This document shows, piece after piece, positions 30,520-43,103 of a stretch of DNA of 51,929 bases. The translations under genes and the position numbers were made by a program. Under the pieces are notes generated by a model. The model saw only the letters and a program-made list of their open reading frames with translations. It did no database searches and was not told the DNA's origin. Origin of the DNA: Actinomortierella ambigua (lineage: Eukaryota; Mortierellomycota; Mortierellomycetes; Mortierellales; Mortierellaceae); assembly GCA_016098155.1 (NCBI GenBank), contig JAAAJB010000225.1, forward strand, positions 1-51,929, read 5' to 3'. Position 1 is the stretch's first letter. Every line of letters begins with the position of its first letter.

Positions 30520-32453
30520 TTATTGGTGGTAGGTGTTCGACTCAATAGCGCCACGCCACGACTTGACACCACCCTGCAGACCGACGTTGTCGGTGCCGAT
30601 GAGCTGCTCGTGGACCTTCTCGATCGACTTGAAGTAGTTGACAGTCTTGACGTGGAGCTCAAGGGTGGCATCCTCGTCGCAGACAACCATACCGCGGGGG
30701 TGCAGCTGGATGGCCGAGACAGTCCACATGTGGTTGACGCCCTCCTCAATGCACTTGGCCAGGGCAAGGGCCTTGTGGGCACCAGTGATGATGATGCACA
30801 CCTCGCGGGCATCCATGACAGTGCTAAAGAACAGAAGAAATAAAACATGTATAGCAAGTAATGTTTGTTAGAGTACGTATGAGTTATGAGTGGGGGTGGT
30901 CGAGAGGAGATGAATCGAGATAACAGAAAAATAAAGTTGGCATGATTTCTTTTGTTTGTCGAGGCTTTAAAAAAAAACAATAGGGCGACGGTGTTTCCCT
31001 CCCTCCCTTCCCTCCCGCCGTTTCTCCCACAGCCGTTTTGTTTCTATCCCTCAGAAGAGGTCTTTTTTTTTTTCTCGACGTTCTCTTTGCTGGTGTTCTG
31101 GTGGATGGTATTGGAGGGTGTCCTTTGCCAAACATGCCACTGCTGGGTGTGGTGTGGTGAAGTGCGATGTGATGTGATGTGATGTAACATGGTAGGGATA
31201 CGATCAAAAATGAGGTGACTTTTGATGACGAGGATGGTCGTCCTGTAAAAAAGATTGAATGTCCGGCTGGGGAGGAAATAGATCGGAGGATGTGGGTGTA
31301 TGTGGGGGGGGGGGACTGCTGGAGACAGAGACAGAGAGAGAGAGAAAGAGAGAGAGGAGAGGAGAGATAGAGGGGACATTTGGGACACAAGGGAAAAACA
31401 ACAAAAAAAATTGGTTTCCATTCACTTACGCAACACCGACAGTCAAGGCAAGGTTGGGGACCTTGGTGATGTCGTTATCAAAGAAGCGGGCATTGGCAAC
31501 AATGGTGTCGTAGGCGAGGGTCTTGACACGGGTGCGCGAGTTGAGGGACGAGCCGGGCTCGTTGAAGGCAATATGGCCATCGGGGCCAATACCGCCGAGG
31601 AAGAGCTCAATGCCACCGACCGAGGCGATCTTCTCCTCGTAGCGCTGGCACTCGAGGTCCAGATCGCTGGCGTTGCCGTCGAGGATGTGAACGTTCTCAG
31701 GCAGGATGTCAACGTGCTTGAACAGGTTGCTCCACATGAACGAGTGGTACGACTCGGGGTGATCGCTGTTGATAAGAGAGCAAAGAGAGCAGCCATGGAA
31801 CAATGGGGTGTAGATGCAGGGTCAGAATATGAACATTGGATAATATTGGATGCGATGTGGAGGAGGCGGAATGCGCCTCTCTCTCTCCTCATTCCTTTGT
31901 TGTCCGCTCCTTGCTTTTTTCCCAACTGTTCTGACGACTGAGACCAAAAAAAAATCAACTCGGGTGCCCAGGAGAGGGGAACCCCATTCTCACTGGGCTT
32001 GACTTTTTCTTTTTTTTTTTCTCCTTACCGAGGAAGACCGACGTATTCGTCCATGTTGAAGGTGATGATGTGCTTGAAGGAAAGCTCACCAGCCTGGTGG
32101 AACTTCACCAGGTTGCGGTAGACGCCGATGGGCGATGAGCCAGTGGGCAGACCAAGGACAAAGGGCTTTTGAGCAGTAGGGCCGAACTCCTTGATGCGCT
32201 CCTTGACGTACTTGGCTATTTTGACAACAATGGATCGTGAGAACGAAACAGGGGGGACTGTGTGAATATTTTTCTTTCCTTCTTTTCGAGGCTGCTGCTG
32301 TCATCCATTGTGCTCAAGACAACAAAGGGTGTGGGATGTGCAGTGCAAGAGAGATAGAGAGAGAGACAAGGAGACAGAATAGATAGCAAGGGACAAGAAC
32401 ATACCGACGTGGTAAGAGACGGCCTCATAATCCTTGCGAATGACTAATCTCAT
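30520..32453 (-). CDS. Glucosamine-6-phosphate deaminase
   Basis: Four exons: 32453-32405, 32215-32029, 31765-31430 and 30823-30520; 291 aa (human GNPDA1 is 289). Motifs: [10 protein letters not shown] at the start, [36 protein letters not shown] (catalytic Asp, formed across the exon 2/3 join), [37 protein letters not shown], and a C-terminus as in animal and fungal enzymes. It converts glucosamine-6-phosphate to fructose-6-phosphate and ammonia in the cytosol, the last step of GlcNAc catabolism. The usual fungal NAG gene cluster (deacetylase, kinase, transporter) is not in this window. Introns carry GA, GT and GATGTG simple repeats. Confidence 0.97.
31322..31367. repeat. (GA)n-rich microsatellite in a deaminase intron
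   Basis: Nearly pure GA/GAGAGAAA sequence in the last intron of the GlcN-6-P deaminase gene. Confidence 0.8.
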
Positions 32454-32458
32454 GTTGG

Positions 32459-32492
32459 ATGTGTGTGTGTGTGTGTGGTGGTGGTGGTGGTG
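32459..32492. repeat. (TG)n then (GTG)n microsatellite just upstream of the deaminase start
   Basis: A GT run passes into GGT repeats, beginning six bases upstream of the ATG at 32453, so it would lie in the 5'UTR. Confidence 0.8.
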
Positions 32493-35400
32493 GGTGAGTT
32501 GGTGGGGAGAGAAGGAAAGATGTGAAAAGGAAAGACGAAGAGAGTTGGGTGTCGGTGTGGTTCAGGAAATAGAGAAAGAAAGAGAGAGGGGAAAAGGAGG
32601 AAAAAGAAAAAAAATGAGCAACCTTTATTTTTTCTGATTAAGAAAAAAATTTTGGTTCCATGTAGCTCCTCCTGCTGCTGCCTGCCCTTGCAGCCCCCAC
32701 CCCCTACCCCTACCCCATGCAGAAACAATGCACGTAACACAAGCCTTATCAGGATCGAAATCACTCACTCGCTCGGCCCCCTTTCCACGGAGGGAAGAAA
32801 AACACGGTGAGTGAGAGGATCCTCATTCCTCTGTCTCAATCCACTCAGCGGAAAGGCCATATTCACACATCCTCTTCTTCTCTTCCCCCCCCCCTGTGAT
32901 CATCTAGGACAACCGATACAGTTTTGCACAGCGTGTGTGAGTGACTGAGTGAGATGCTTGTGTGCGATGATTATCAAAGGGCTATCTCTATCATGTTGTA
33001 TTGATCCTCAAACGGGTCCCCTATCGGGCGTCTTCCCTGGTAAACCGACTCCCACCCCTTTTCATACATCTCCCCTCCATGAAGCACACAGCCGTTGTTG
33101 AGTTGAAACAAAAACAGCCGTTCTCCGACATGAGCCTCGTGTTAGATCCCATGAGGTGAGGTGAGGACAAAAGAAAACAAAACTTGCTTCTTTGTGCTTC
33201 CTTCTGCTTGCTGCCACGCTCCCCCTATGCTGCTGCTGATCTCTTTTGCCCCCCCCCCTCCTACCTCTTTGCCCCATGCCACGTATGTATGTACTCATTC
33301 AACAACATCTGAGCAAAAGATGAGAAGGGAGAGGGAAATAAAAAAAAAAGAACAGGTTCGGAGTGTTATCTCCGTGCACTACGTCTCATCTGTTTCTTTG
33401 GCTTTTGTACCCCTGAGCCTTTAGGGTTCGTCTGTTGGCCAATCAACTTGTCAGATCTCACTGATAACAAATCTAGCCTTCCGCCGAACAAAAAAGAAAT
33501 GTAATCTGTGGTTTGCGCTTTTCCCCCCTCCCTCTCGCCCCCCAGACCTTTTTGATTCTTTTCGGCCAAGGTGACAAAAGTGGTGTGTTTTTGAGACATG
33601 CTCAAGGACGAGTTTTGGAGGGGGAGCCTTTGGTAACCTTGCTCCAAACTCATCGCAAGCACTCTTTTTTTTTAATGTTTTTTTTTTCTTTCTCCTCTTT
33701 TTTTCTCTCTCGTCTTTCCTCATCACTTCATCGTCAACCTCAGTCGCCCGTCACATCTAGCCCAGAGACAATCAAGCGGAGTGTTGAACAGAAAAGAAAT
33801 CGTCACTTCTTTCAACTTCTCACACACGTGGACCGCCCTTTCACCTTTTCTCGTCGATTACTTGAGCCCTGAGGATCAATGTAGTTTTCTCGGCGGCGTC
33901 ACTGTCAACTTTACTCACTCGGCTGTGCCCCTTCGAGTATGCAAACATGCGTGTGGTGTCAAGGCCAGCCTCTCGGCGATTTCTGTAGGTCAACAATCTC
34001 GTCGCCAACATCCCCTCCCCCATTTCGCCTGTTGTCTACGACGAAAAGACTCCCCGCCCCATTGCAATCTCGATGGGGCATCCGAAAGTTTCTTCTTATA
34101 TTCAAAAAGGTTTCATACGTTGAGGTGCACCATTGGCGTCTCCACCAAAGCAATGAAGAGTAGACAAACAACAAGATCCAGGAATGACATAGGAGTGGTC
34201 GAATTGGTCCTCGATGAGACAGTGCCAATCGGACTTTGGGTCAAAAGTTGCCTTCCCTACCAAGCACCCCTCAGCATGTTGTATGGCGGAATAGAGTTGT
34301 CTTCTTGTGGTAGAGCGATCATCTGCTTTCCAATTCTGTCCCGCGGGAAGACGGGGAAAGGTGACTGGGCTCGTTCATGTAGGGATACTTGTAGATTACG
34401 CCACCTTATGCATTCAAGGCATCCAATACTGCAGGCAACGACCCCAATGAAGGTGAGTAGGTGCGACATGTAGAGGTCCTCCTTCTCACGTAGACACTGT
34501 CCTGTCAATAGAAACACACTCATAAGTCACCATTTTTTGATGCTTGGTCACACCTGCTGGAAAGAACGTTCTTATTGGCAGAACACTGAATTGGTTGAAC
34601 ATCATCTTCTCCTTCTTCTCCCAATACTTTTGAGCGCAGGAGACGCGATTCTTGGGGAAGGAAGGGGCGGGCGGATGATTACTCGGGCAAGCGCCAATTT
34701 GTCAGAGCGGCAGTTCAATTTTTCTCCTAACCTGCTGTCTTTCGATATCCAGTGCGTGGGTATGGGGGGGGGAACACCCTGCGGGTGTCAAAGGTGCACG
34801 ACACTTCTTATCGGCTCCACGTCTCCCCAGCTATCCTAAAGGCTCTCAACATCAGATGTATCTCCAAACAATACCCAGTTATGTAGTCACCACAGAAAAT
34901 GACATGGTTGATCTGTTGGGAGCGTCAAGGGGAGAACAAGCTTCGGTACTATAGATGTGAAGAAATGAACAGCTCCATGATATGATACCATGGAATTCTC
35001 AACAGATAAGAAGCGCCGCCATGCAGAGAAAGATGGCGATACGTTGTTCCCCCTCGCCTGTCACTCCCCCCCCCCACTACATCTTGGAAGGATGCCGAGA
35101 TTGCCATCCTTGATGCGCCACAACCACTCAGACACACCCAACAAAAGTGGACTATGGGACCTTTGCCCCCATATATTGGCACTGTGCACCCCAAGACTGG
35201 AAACTCTCCATACGGATGTGAAGTAGTGGATCGGTCCAGGGGCGTGTCGCGTGCAGACAGCTGAGGCCTTTTATTACCATCATCACTTTGCCTACTTTCC
35301 CAGGGATAAGGGTCCTCCTCTCCCAAGCTCAAAGCTTTGAGACCACTTCCACCAATGAGAGTGAAAAAAACAGGGGTGTCAAGTGTCTCCCCGCCCCCTT

Positions 35401-35894
35401 TTTCCCTCATGTAACATGTAACCTGCACCAGTGTCTCATCCGATCAACAGTACACACCAATTTTTCACAGTAGCCCAGAGAAGCGTACAGTACCCACCAA
35501 GTACAGTACTAGCTCCGCTGGAGACTAGCCGTGGTCGATCCTCGAAACGTAGGCAATGGTTGGTGGGATGCTCCAAGTACCGTAAGCAGGAAGAGTGGCT
35601 CGGAAGTAGGACCAACCTCCAAGAAAAGTAGTAGAAAATGGAGCAGACGACGAGAAAGAGAAGGAAGGTGGTCAGATCAACGGTGGAAGAGGATGCACAT
35701 ATTAGGCGGGAATGCCCGCGGAGTGGCCTGTGCTCAATGGGCATGCAAAGTTTGGTCCCTGAAGAGACATCCCCTCCTCAATGGGTACTGCTCGGCTGAA
35801 CCCTTCTTTTCTTGTATTGGTGGCAAACCAGTTGAATGTCACATGATCTGTCTGGTCTTGACACCACCAGGCCCTCCCCCCTTAGCTTTTTCGG
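32493..35894. other. 3.4-kb gap without a defensible gene
   Basis: Divergent promoter region of the deaminase and acyl-CoA synthetase genes, much longer than others here. Two weak coding-like stretches: about 33980-34115 (+), after TTTCTGTAG, reading VNNLVANIPSPISPVVYDEK and ISMGHPKVSSYIQKGF; and 35428-34949 (-), a 159-codon frame with FFTLIGGSGLKALSLGEED. Neither has a clear start, splice partner or family. They may be remnants of lost genes. Confidence 0.35.
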
Positions 35895-35903
35895 CATAAA
35901 AGG
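35895..35903 (+). promoter_or_regulatory. TATA-like box of the acyl-CoA synthetase gene
   Basis: GGCATAAAAGGT lies about 80 bp upstream of the ATG at 35981. Confidence 0.5.
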
Positions 35904-35980
35904 TCCCCTACGGCCCTGTGCCCCTCATTCACTCATTGCATCCCTTCCTCTTTCTCATCTCTCCTCATTGGCACACCATC

Positions 35981-38745
35981 ATGACACGCAAGGACTCCTC
36001 CAAGACCGCTCAGTTGCGTATCCAGCATATTCTGAACACCATGGGTGGCCCCTCAGCCCCGCTCGAGCACGCTGCACGTAAGACCGCTCAGACCCACCCA
36101 TTCCCTGTCGGGGCTGTTTGACAATTTTCTCTCTTTCGGGGCCTGAATATGATGATGGCCACGGTTCATGCTTTGTTTCGGGAGAAGAGGCAGTGAGAGA
36201 AGGAAGGCGAGTCTTTATTTCTCCACTCTCAATGCTCTCCTTACCAACCATCCATGTACTCTTCTTTTTTTTCTCCACAAAAAAAATCACCCCACCACCA
36301 CCACAACCTACCAGATCGTCTCAAACCCGCCAACACCCAGGCCAACCGATCAGAACTCAACCCGGTCCACTTCCTCGCACGCAGTGCGACCGTGTATCCA
36401 CAAAAGACGGCGGTTGTCCATGACGACCGACGATACACCTACCAGCAGCTGAACCGACGAGTCCTCGGTCTGGCCTATGCGCTCAAGCAGCAGTATGGGA
36501 TCGGGCATGGCGACCGCGTGGCGATCCTAGCGCCCAACATTCCTGCGATGCTCGAAGCCCATTTTGCGATCCCGGCCTGCCAGGCCATCATTGTCGCGAT
36601 CAACACCCGATTGAACCCAAAGGAGGTCGCCTATATCCTGAACCATTCCGGCGCAAGGTTGATTTTGTGCGATGCCGAGTTTGCGAACCTCGTCCAGGAC
36701 TCGCCCCTGCCCAAGGTCTTCATCGAGGACTCGGGCCGTATCGACTCGGACCCCTATGAACAGTTTCTCGGATTGGGCTATCCGCTGGCGGACAAGCTGG
36801 GTTGGGGCGGCCTTGATCAGGTCAGGGACGAGAATGATGGCATCTCCATCTGCTACACAAGGTAAGGTACACAGTTGGATGTACCCAAGGAGAAGGATGG
36901 AGAGGAAGGGGGAGTTTGCGGGAGGCGTGGGAGCCCTGGTGTGGGAATTTTTGCCCTCTGTTCACTTGATTACCTGAGAAGGAGAGTATGAGAGTATGAG
37001 GGTTGAGAGAGAGAGAGAGAGTTTGTGACAAAGTGAAAGTAGGGGTGGCAAGAGATACACAAGAGCACTATTTCGGCCCAACTGCCTCTTCTTCGATCAT
37101 GTTTAGCTTTGGTGCTCAATGGCTTGTTGATGTGGGGCAGGAGAGAACCAAGGTGTTTTTCGCCATCACCACCCCACTAACTTTAACGTGCAATGTCTGT
37201 TTCTCATCTACACGCAAACACAAACCCAAAAACACACACACATGCACAAATACTTGTCTATTCAGTGGAACAACAGGAAACCCCAAGGGTGTTTTGTACA
37301 CTTACCGAGGAATCTACCTTGCGGCGCTGGGCAATGCAATCGAGGCTGGGCTGTCTATCAACTCGGTGCATATGTTTGTGGTCCCGCTCTTCCACGCTAA
37401 TAGCTGGATGTTCCCTTACTCTGTCACCGCTGTCACCGGTAAGCTAAATGATTCGTATGACTGTATGACTGTGGTACTTTTGAGTTTTTTTTTCCTCGGA
37501 TGATTTGTGTTTTCCTTTTTCCTCCACACACACGCACCTCTGCCCCTCCACATTGGCTTATTCGGTTCGTGTGGAGGGGAGGGGCACTGATCACCGGATC
37601 CGTACTGGATAAACCCTAAAATTCAGTTTGTATTCGGAACCCTTCTACCTTGTCATTATTCGAATGCGGGTCCTTTGAGTCTGACACCAACTCCCCTCCC
37701 CTTTTTTTATTTTTGCAAATGACTATTATGACTATAGCTACTCATGTCATGATGCGCAAGGTCGACTATGACGCCATGTGGAAAGCCTTGAAGCAGGAAG
37801 GTGTCACCCACATGAATGGTGCTCCGACCATCATGATCCAGCTGGTGCACCACCCCGAGGCCAAGAAGTTTGATCACCCCATTACGTGCACTGTTGCTGG
37901 CTCGGCGCCAACAGCTGCCTTGATTGAGGAGATGCAACAGTTGAACATGAGCATCTGCCATGTTTATGGCCTGACAGAAACATATGGTCCAGCTGTCCGG
38001 AATGCGGAGCAGCTGCCTGCTGATATGAATGCCCAGGACAAGGCCAAGCGACTGGCTCGCCAGGGTCATGCGTACCTGGTCTCGGACGATATCAAGGTTG
38101 TCAACTCCAAGATGGAGGAGGTTGCATGGAACGGTGTCGAGATGGGCGAGATTGTGTTCCGTGGCAACTTGGTCATGAAGGTAAGACATGCTTTCAGAGT
38201 CTTCCCTTGTTTGTTTGTTTGTTTGTTTCGTTCTCACGCTCAGAGTACACATTCACTCATATAACATGCGATCTAATAATTTCTTTCTTATCACATCTTA
38301 GGAATATTTCAATGATCCAAAGGCGACAGAAAAGGCTTTCCAGGGAGGATGGTTCCACACTGGCGATCTGGCAGTTCGACACCCCGACGGCTACATTGCG
38401 ATCCAGGACCGCCAAAAGGACATTATTATTTCCGGTGGCGAAAACATCTCGACGCTAGAGGTGGAGTCGTGCATCTCGTCGCATCCTGCGGTGTTGGAGG
38501 TGGCGGTGCTCGGCATCCCACACCCAAAGTGGGGTGAGACCCCCAAAGGCTTTGTGGTGCTGAAGCCAGGCCAGACAGCGACGCCGGACGAAATTATTAC
38601 GTACTGCAAACAAAACATTGCGGGCTTCAAATGCCCGTCCGCGGTCGAGATTATCAAGGAGCTGCCCAAGACTTCGACGGGCAAGATCACCAAGATTGCC
38701 CTTCGTGAGAAGGAGTGGAAGGGATTGGCCGCGCGTGTCAATTAA
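35981..38745 (+). CDS. AMP-forming acyl-CoA synthetase (ANL superfamily)
   Basis: Five exons: 35981-36077, 36315-36861, 37266-37438, 37738-38180 and 38302-38745; 567 aa, all phases agree. ANL core motifs in order: RYTYQQLNRRV, the AMP/phosphate loop YTSGTTGNPKGV (formed at the exon 2/3 junction), ATHVMMRKVDYDAMW, CHVYGLTETYGP, GGWFHTGDLAVRHPDGY, DRQKDIIISGGENIS, and the C-terminal catalytic Lys in KTSTGKITKIA. It activates a carboxylic acid as acyl-AMP and transfers it to CoA. The sequence resembles medium-chain/plant AAE-type enzymes more than acetyl-CoA synthetase; the substrate cannot be read from it. There is no C-terminal peroxisomal tripeptide (ends ARVN). The N-terminal ~35 residues are basic-polar and could be a weak mitochondrial signal. 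Exon 1 is an easily missed 32-codon exon. Confidence 0.95.
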
Positions 38746-38850
38746 AAAAAATGGCGCAAAGCAAGCATTGAAGGAAAAGGGTCATCTACCAAAGATCAAA
38801 ACAAAAAGATCCACCACTCCCCACTCACACCCTTTTTAGATTTCATATAC

Positions 38851-38856
38851 AATAAA
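38851..38856 (+). terminator. AATAAA polyadenylation signal of the acyl-CoA synthetase gene
   Basis: AATAAA about 105 bp after the stop codon. Confidence 0.5.
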
Positions 38857-39048
38857 TATTTTAGATGAAAATGCAGGTTTTGATTATATATTTTGGGGGA
38901 AGGTGAATGCTGGTATTGTACAATGCTATGAGTATGAATGCTGAATGAATGCTGGGGGGGGGGTATGCTTGCAGCTAGCGTTGGGGGTGCTGGCGGCGTT
39001 GATTCTCATTGGAGGATCAATAGAGAAGGAATACACCTCCCAAGTCGT

Positions 39049-39252
39049 TTACATGCGAGCGTAGATGAGGGACTGCATGTGGCCGACGGCATTCTTGTTC
39101 AGCAGCATCTCGACAGCCTGGGCATGGTCGAGGGTGTTCTTGGGCATGTCGCTGGCATTCAGCTGGACCGAGGTGCGAGGGGTCTGCAGGGGAGTGTTGG
39201 CAGCCGAAGCGGTCTTGTTCTTCTTGGAGGACGAGTTCTTGAAGAAGTTCAT
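39049..39252 (-). CDS. Small KTASA/TPxQTPR-family protein, member 1
   Basis: Single exon, 67 aa. The start MNFFKNSSSKKNKTASA is followed by NTPLQTPRTSVQ, a polar spacer, and a helix-prone end (HAQAVEMLLNKNAVGHM). It shares its plan with four other genes between 42 and 46.5 kb. Conserved Thr-Pro pairs and the basic N-terminus suggest a proline-directed phosphosite near a short aromatic/basic anchor; function is unknown. No signal peptide or membrane segment. It is the only member whose C-terminus is not a short Gly/Ser/Val-rich tail ending in Val-Leu, Ile-Ile or similar. A TATA box lies about 160 bp upstream. Confidence 0.8.
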   Translation of the reverse strand: MNFFKNSSSKKNKTASAANTPLQTPRTSVQLNASDMPKNTLDHAQAVEMLLNKNAVGHMQSLIYARM

Positions 39253-39408
39253 GATTGAAAGTAGTTGGGTGGTAGAAGTGTGGTGTGGGGTGGATGGATT
39301 GTGTGTGAGAGAGTGAGAGTGAGAGAGTTGCTGTAAGCTTTGGCAGACTGTGTGTTTTGGTTGGGTGATGAGGAAAAAAGAGAAAACGGGGTGGGGACAA
39401 GGGCCCCC

Positions 39409-39417
39409 ATTTATATG
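39409..39417 (-). promoter_or_regulatory. TATA box of small-protein member 1
   Basis: On the minus strand CATATAAAT, about 160 bp upstream of the start codon, matching the CATATAAAT in front of member 2. Confidence 0.55.
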
Positions 39418-42002
39418 AGGAGGACGGTGTGTGAAGGGGTTTAGTGGCTAACGACGCCCCAGTTTCACACAGTGCCCCTCGATGGGCCGTGCCCTTGGCT
39501 TGGCTTGTCCCAGTTCATCCTTATTCGCAACTCAGAGAGTTTGAGAGAAAAGAAATGGAGAGGGGGGGGGGGCGCTCTTCTGCGGAAAGGCGCAGAGGTC
39601 AATTTGTTTGTCAGTTGGTAATCCCCCCCCTAAAGATAGATATTCATTCACCGCTTCAACTCAGCCATCCAGCGGATGTCTTCCAAGTTGCCCACGCACG
39701 GCCGGCCTGCCTCCTTTGTTTATCCCCTTGTTTTTTTTCGAACAGCGAACAGACCACCTCCTTTCCCCGTTCGACTCTTTTCCCCAATTGTGCTCTCCCG
39801 CTGGTGTTGGAAAAATCACTCAATGGCAGCCAGCAGTAACAAAGAGAACAGAAACGTGAAAGTCAGCTTTCAAGCGGAGCACCATTCTCGTCCTAGTCCG
39901 CTCAACTTGACTGAGAGGGACCCAACAGCAAACCGTAACCCCTCCCTCTCACGCGCACCTCTCAACTGTCGAAGAAGACCATCGTGGCCCATTTTTCACT
40001 CAAGACCCTTGGCCATCACCCATAGCTTCAACTTGCCATACCTGTCGCGTCTGTTCATTGGCTGGTTGTCTTCCCAGGGACACCCCCCACCGTCTGGGGT
40101 ATTGCGATATAAAGGCACCCTTTCACGTCTCCCCCCCAACGTGTCCCGACTCTCAATTGGCACTAGTGGGGGGGGGATGACAGCAATAGCCACTTTTGCC
40201 ACACATAGAATTCGCGAAAGTTCGAGATGTTTCTTGATACCTGTGCTGTTTCTTCTTCAGCTTTATTTTGAGGGGTCGGGACTCTTGAGTCGAGTGCAAC
40301 AGCTTACAAAAGCTGGTAATGACTGTATTACTCCTCTACTCGGTTTGACAAAGCGGATGGAGATGATGAGGTGTCATTCGGATAGATTTCAAAAAGGTTG
40401 TTACCTCTAATGGCTGCACGACCGAGCCACACTGCCCTCTTTTGTCCCCCTTTTCCCCCCGCGTAATTTTGTTTTGGCGGCAAGTCTCTCTTTTTTGTCT
40501 CTCACGATATGTTTTACCATTGGGTAAACACGAATTCAAAGAAAATTCTCGCAGCAGCGTGTACCTTGGAACGACAGGCAGCGAGTCTAGCCCATTCTTT
40601 GGCAACAAGGTCAGGGGACTGTACACATTTTCACTGTTCTCCACTTTAGCAGCATACCTCCCTCACTCCCACACACACACACACACTCTCTCTCTCTCTC
40701 TGTCAGCAAGCCTTTTCCATATTCCAAGCTCCTCTCCAACTTTGAATGAGCTCGACTGCAGCCTATGTTAGTCTAAGCCGCCAATGTCTCTGGGCTTGAA
40801 TCCACACTAGAAAATAGCGCACTGGTCCATTTGATAAATTTATGGAGAGAGGGGGGGGACACGGGTACGATGCCTCTTTTAGGAGAGATGACCTTGCTGT
40901 TCATAGGCAACTGGAACAGCTCAGCAACAACAACAAAGAGACATCATTATTATCCTTCTCGTATGTTCTGCGGGCTGTCAAAGTTTAGTGAGAAGCGAAG
41001 CGGAGTATGATCTTTACTCTGTTGCCGTTGTTGAGAGAGAAGCGTTCGAGTTTAGGTTTTCTCTTTTTCCCTCTAAATTTCATTCGGAGATTTGCAACGG
41101 ATTTGAAACGGGGCATGAAAAAATGATGGGAGCATTGCCATTAGAGGCATGCTTGCCTCGAATCCTATTCTTGGCTATCCACCATTCTCCCTCTGTCTCT
41201 CATTCAACTTTGAGAACCTGTAAATCCCTCCAGTCTTCCTTAGAGCAAGCATCAACGTGGACACATCATGTCGCGGCAAGTGGCACCAACCATATCTCTA
41301 AGCACAATTCTGCTACGACGTTGAACGTAGCATGATGATCTAATTTTTATTTGCCAGCATGTCTCAATGGACATGGTTTCTTCGCTTTCTTCTAGACTGG
41401 CAGTATGCCCACTATTGAAACAATCGATAAAAACCGCAGAGTAGTGACCATCCGAATAATAAATATCCGTCGGGCGTATTGGTTACTACTTGATGGTATG
41501 TCGAGTTTCGGCCCGCATCTGAAAGCTATTAGCAGCTGTCCGATGGACTGCCACCATTCATACATTCGTCGCCATAGGTACAGTGGACTACAGTGCTTTG
41601 AGATGCGTGTTTTCTCTTTTTAACTGCCCTGCCATCCAACAAGACTAGGGTAAACAACACGGGGCACCTGTTCCATAAATCGATAGCCACACGTCGCGCG
41701 TCGTGGGCATGGTCAGAGGTTTCCAGTTGCCAACCAAAAGAGGCAATCAAGCATTCCAGAATATTAAATGACATAAGGTTGAAACGAGCGACTTTGAGAA
41801 TTTCGAAAGGCGGGAGTGAAAATAGACTTTGGGTAGGGGAGGTGCCTGGGCCAAGTTTAGTAAACGTTCCCTTCGCCTCCCCCGCTTTCGACCTCCCCCA
41901 AAAAAAAAAAAAAACTTGACATGGGCAGTACACGTACACTCACCTACATCTGCTGCTGTTGTTGTTGTTGCTGGCAAGGCCAGGCTCTCGCACCGTGCAC
42001 CC
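39418..42002. other. 2.6-kb gap between small-protein members 1 and 2
   Basis: No gene supported. A TATA-like GATATAAAG lies near 40110. The 244-codon frame at 39676-40410 (+) has no motif and low-complexity composition. Simple CA/CT repeats occur at about 40674-40702. Confidence 0.4.
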
Positions 42003-42010
42003 ATATAAAT
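42003..42010 (+). promoter_or_regulatory. TATA box of small-protein member 2
   Basis: CCATATAAATACC about 160 bp upstream of the ATG at 42168. Confidence 0.6.
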
Positions 42011-42167
42011 ACCTTGAGTCCCACGCCCCATCTCCATATTTTGTTCTCCATCCTCTTCATCACACTCCAAGCGTCAAAGCGACCTCCAGCCAAAACACTA
42101 CTTTCTCTACGCAACCAGCCCCACACCAAGGCCCCTTACTACACCCTCCCACATCCTCTAATTCACC

Positions 42168-42380
42168 ATGCAGTTCTTCAAGAAGTCCAACAAGAACAAG
42201 ACCGCCTCGGCCGTCAACACCCCTGCCCAGACTCCTCGCCATTCGATCGAGGAGCAGCGCCCCAACATGGTCGACAAGCATGCCAGCGCCAAGACCCATG
42301 ACGAGGTCCTCCAGAAGCTGCTCAAGGAGACCCAGTGCTCCAACTTTTCCTTTGGTGCCAACGGTCCCTTCGTTCTCTAA
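42168..42380 (+). CDS. Small KTASA/TPxQTPR-family protein, member 2
   Basis: Single exon, 70 aa. It begins MQFFKKSNKNKTASAV, then NTPAQTPRHSIEEQRP, a spacer, the helix THDEVLQKLLKET and the apolar end FGANGPFVL. The codon choice is strongly biased toward C-ending codons (AAG, AAC, GTC), as in highly expressed genes of this window. AATAAA at 42570-42575 gives a 3'UTR of about 200 bp. It diverges from member 1 and converges with member 3. Confidence 0.85.
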   Translation: MQFFKKSNKNKTASAVNTPAQTPRHSIEEQRPNMVDKHASAKTHDEVLQKLLKETQCSNFSFGANGPFVL

Positions 42381-42569
42381 ACGAGATTCGACTCTTTTTT
42401 TTTCCTTCACACCTAAAAAAATAAGGGAAGGCACTTGTGCAGTTCCTGATATACCAACCTTTGCACCCCGCGTTCCAGCGAATGGGACGCGCATCATCAT
42501 CATTCCTCCTCCTCCCCTATTTGTACAATAACATCCAAGACCTCCTCCACTTGCATTTCCAACAACAAT

Positions 42570-42575
42570 AATAAA
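42570..42575 (+). terminator. AATAAA polyadenylation signal of member 2
   Basis: AATAAA within an A-rich stretch about 190 bp after the stop. Confidence 0.45.
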
Positions 42576-43103
42576 AAGCAACCAAAAAGGTAGCCTGATA
42601 TACCTAAAAACTTCTTGCATCCTATACCGCTCTCGTTACCTTTGTGATAATGTTGCCTTCGATGAGAAAGTGCGTGTATGGACTTGTATTCCTTCCAGGA
42701 TGAGATGGTGGAAAAAAAGAAGACATGAAAAAAAATATGATTATTAACAGTAGTGACCATTGTGAGTTCCTGTGCTTCCACTCTCTCTATCTATCTATCT
42801 GCCTTGCCACCCAAATGATGTGTTTTGTTGCGAGTAAACGAGACCAGCAAAGAGTGAGGCCTTCCAGTAAGGATATCTTTCCTTTCCATTTTTTGGTCGT
42901 CATGGGAAGAAATGGCGGTGATCCAAAATAGAGCTGCCGTTGAACGGAATGGTCGGGGTTTTTTTATTTTACTTGCTGTATGTAGAAAATATTATTGCAT
43001 ATGGGGGTACAGTACGATGCGAGGAGGGAAAATGCTGGGTATGGATAACTGAGAGACAAAGAGAAAGAGAGAGAAGAAGTGTTTTGTTGCCACTGCCTCT
43101 CTA
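42576..43103. other. Convergent intergenic region between members 2 and 3
   Basis: 3' flanks of two small genes; simple CTAT and GA runs; no gene seen. Confidence 0.5.

Noticed and set aside
33781..34473. 230-codon + strand frame
   Set aside because: Overlaps coding-like sequence in a different frame and shows no family signature.
39676..40410. 244-codon + strand frame
   Set aside because: No motif, no promoter at the right spacing, and composition like non-coding C/T-rich DNA.
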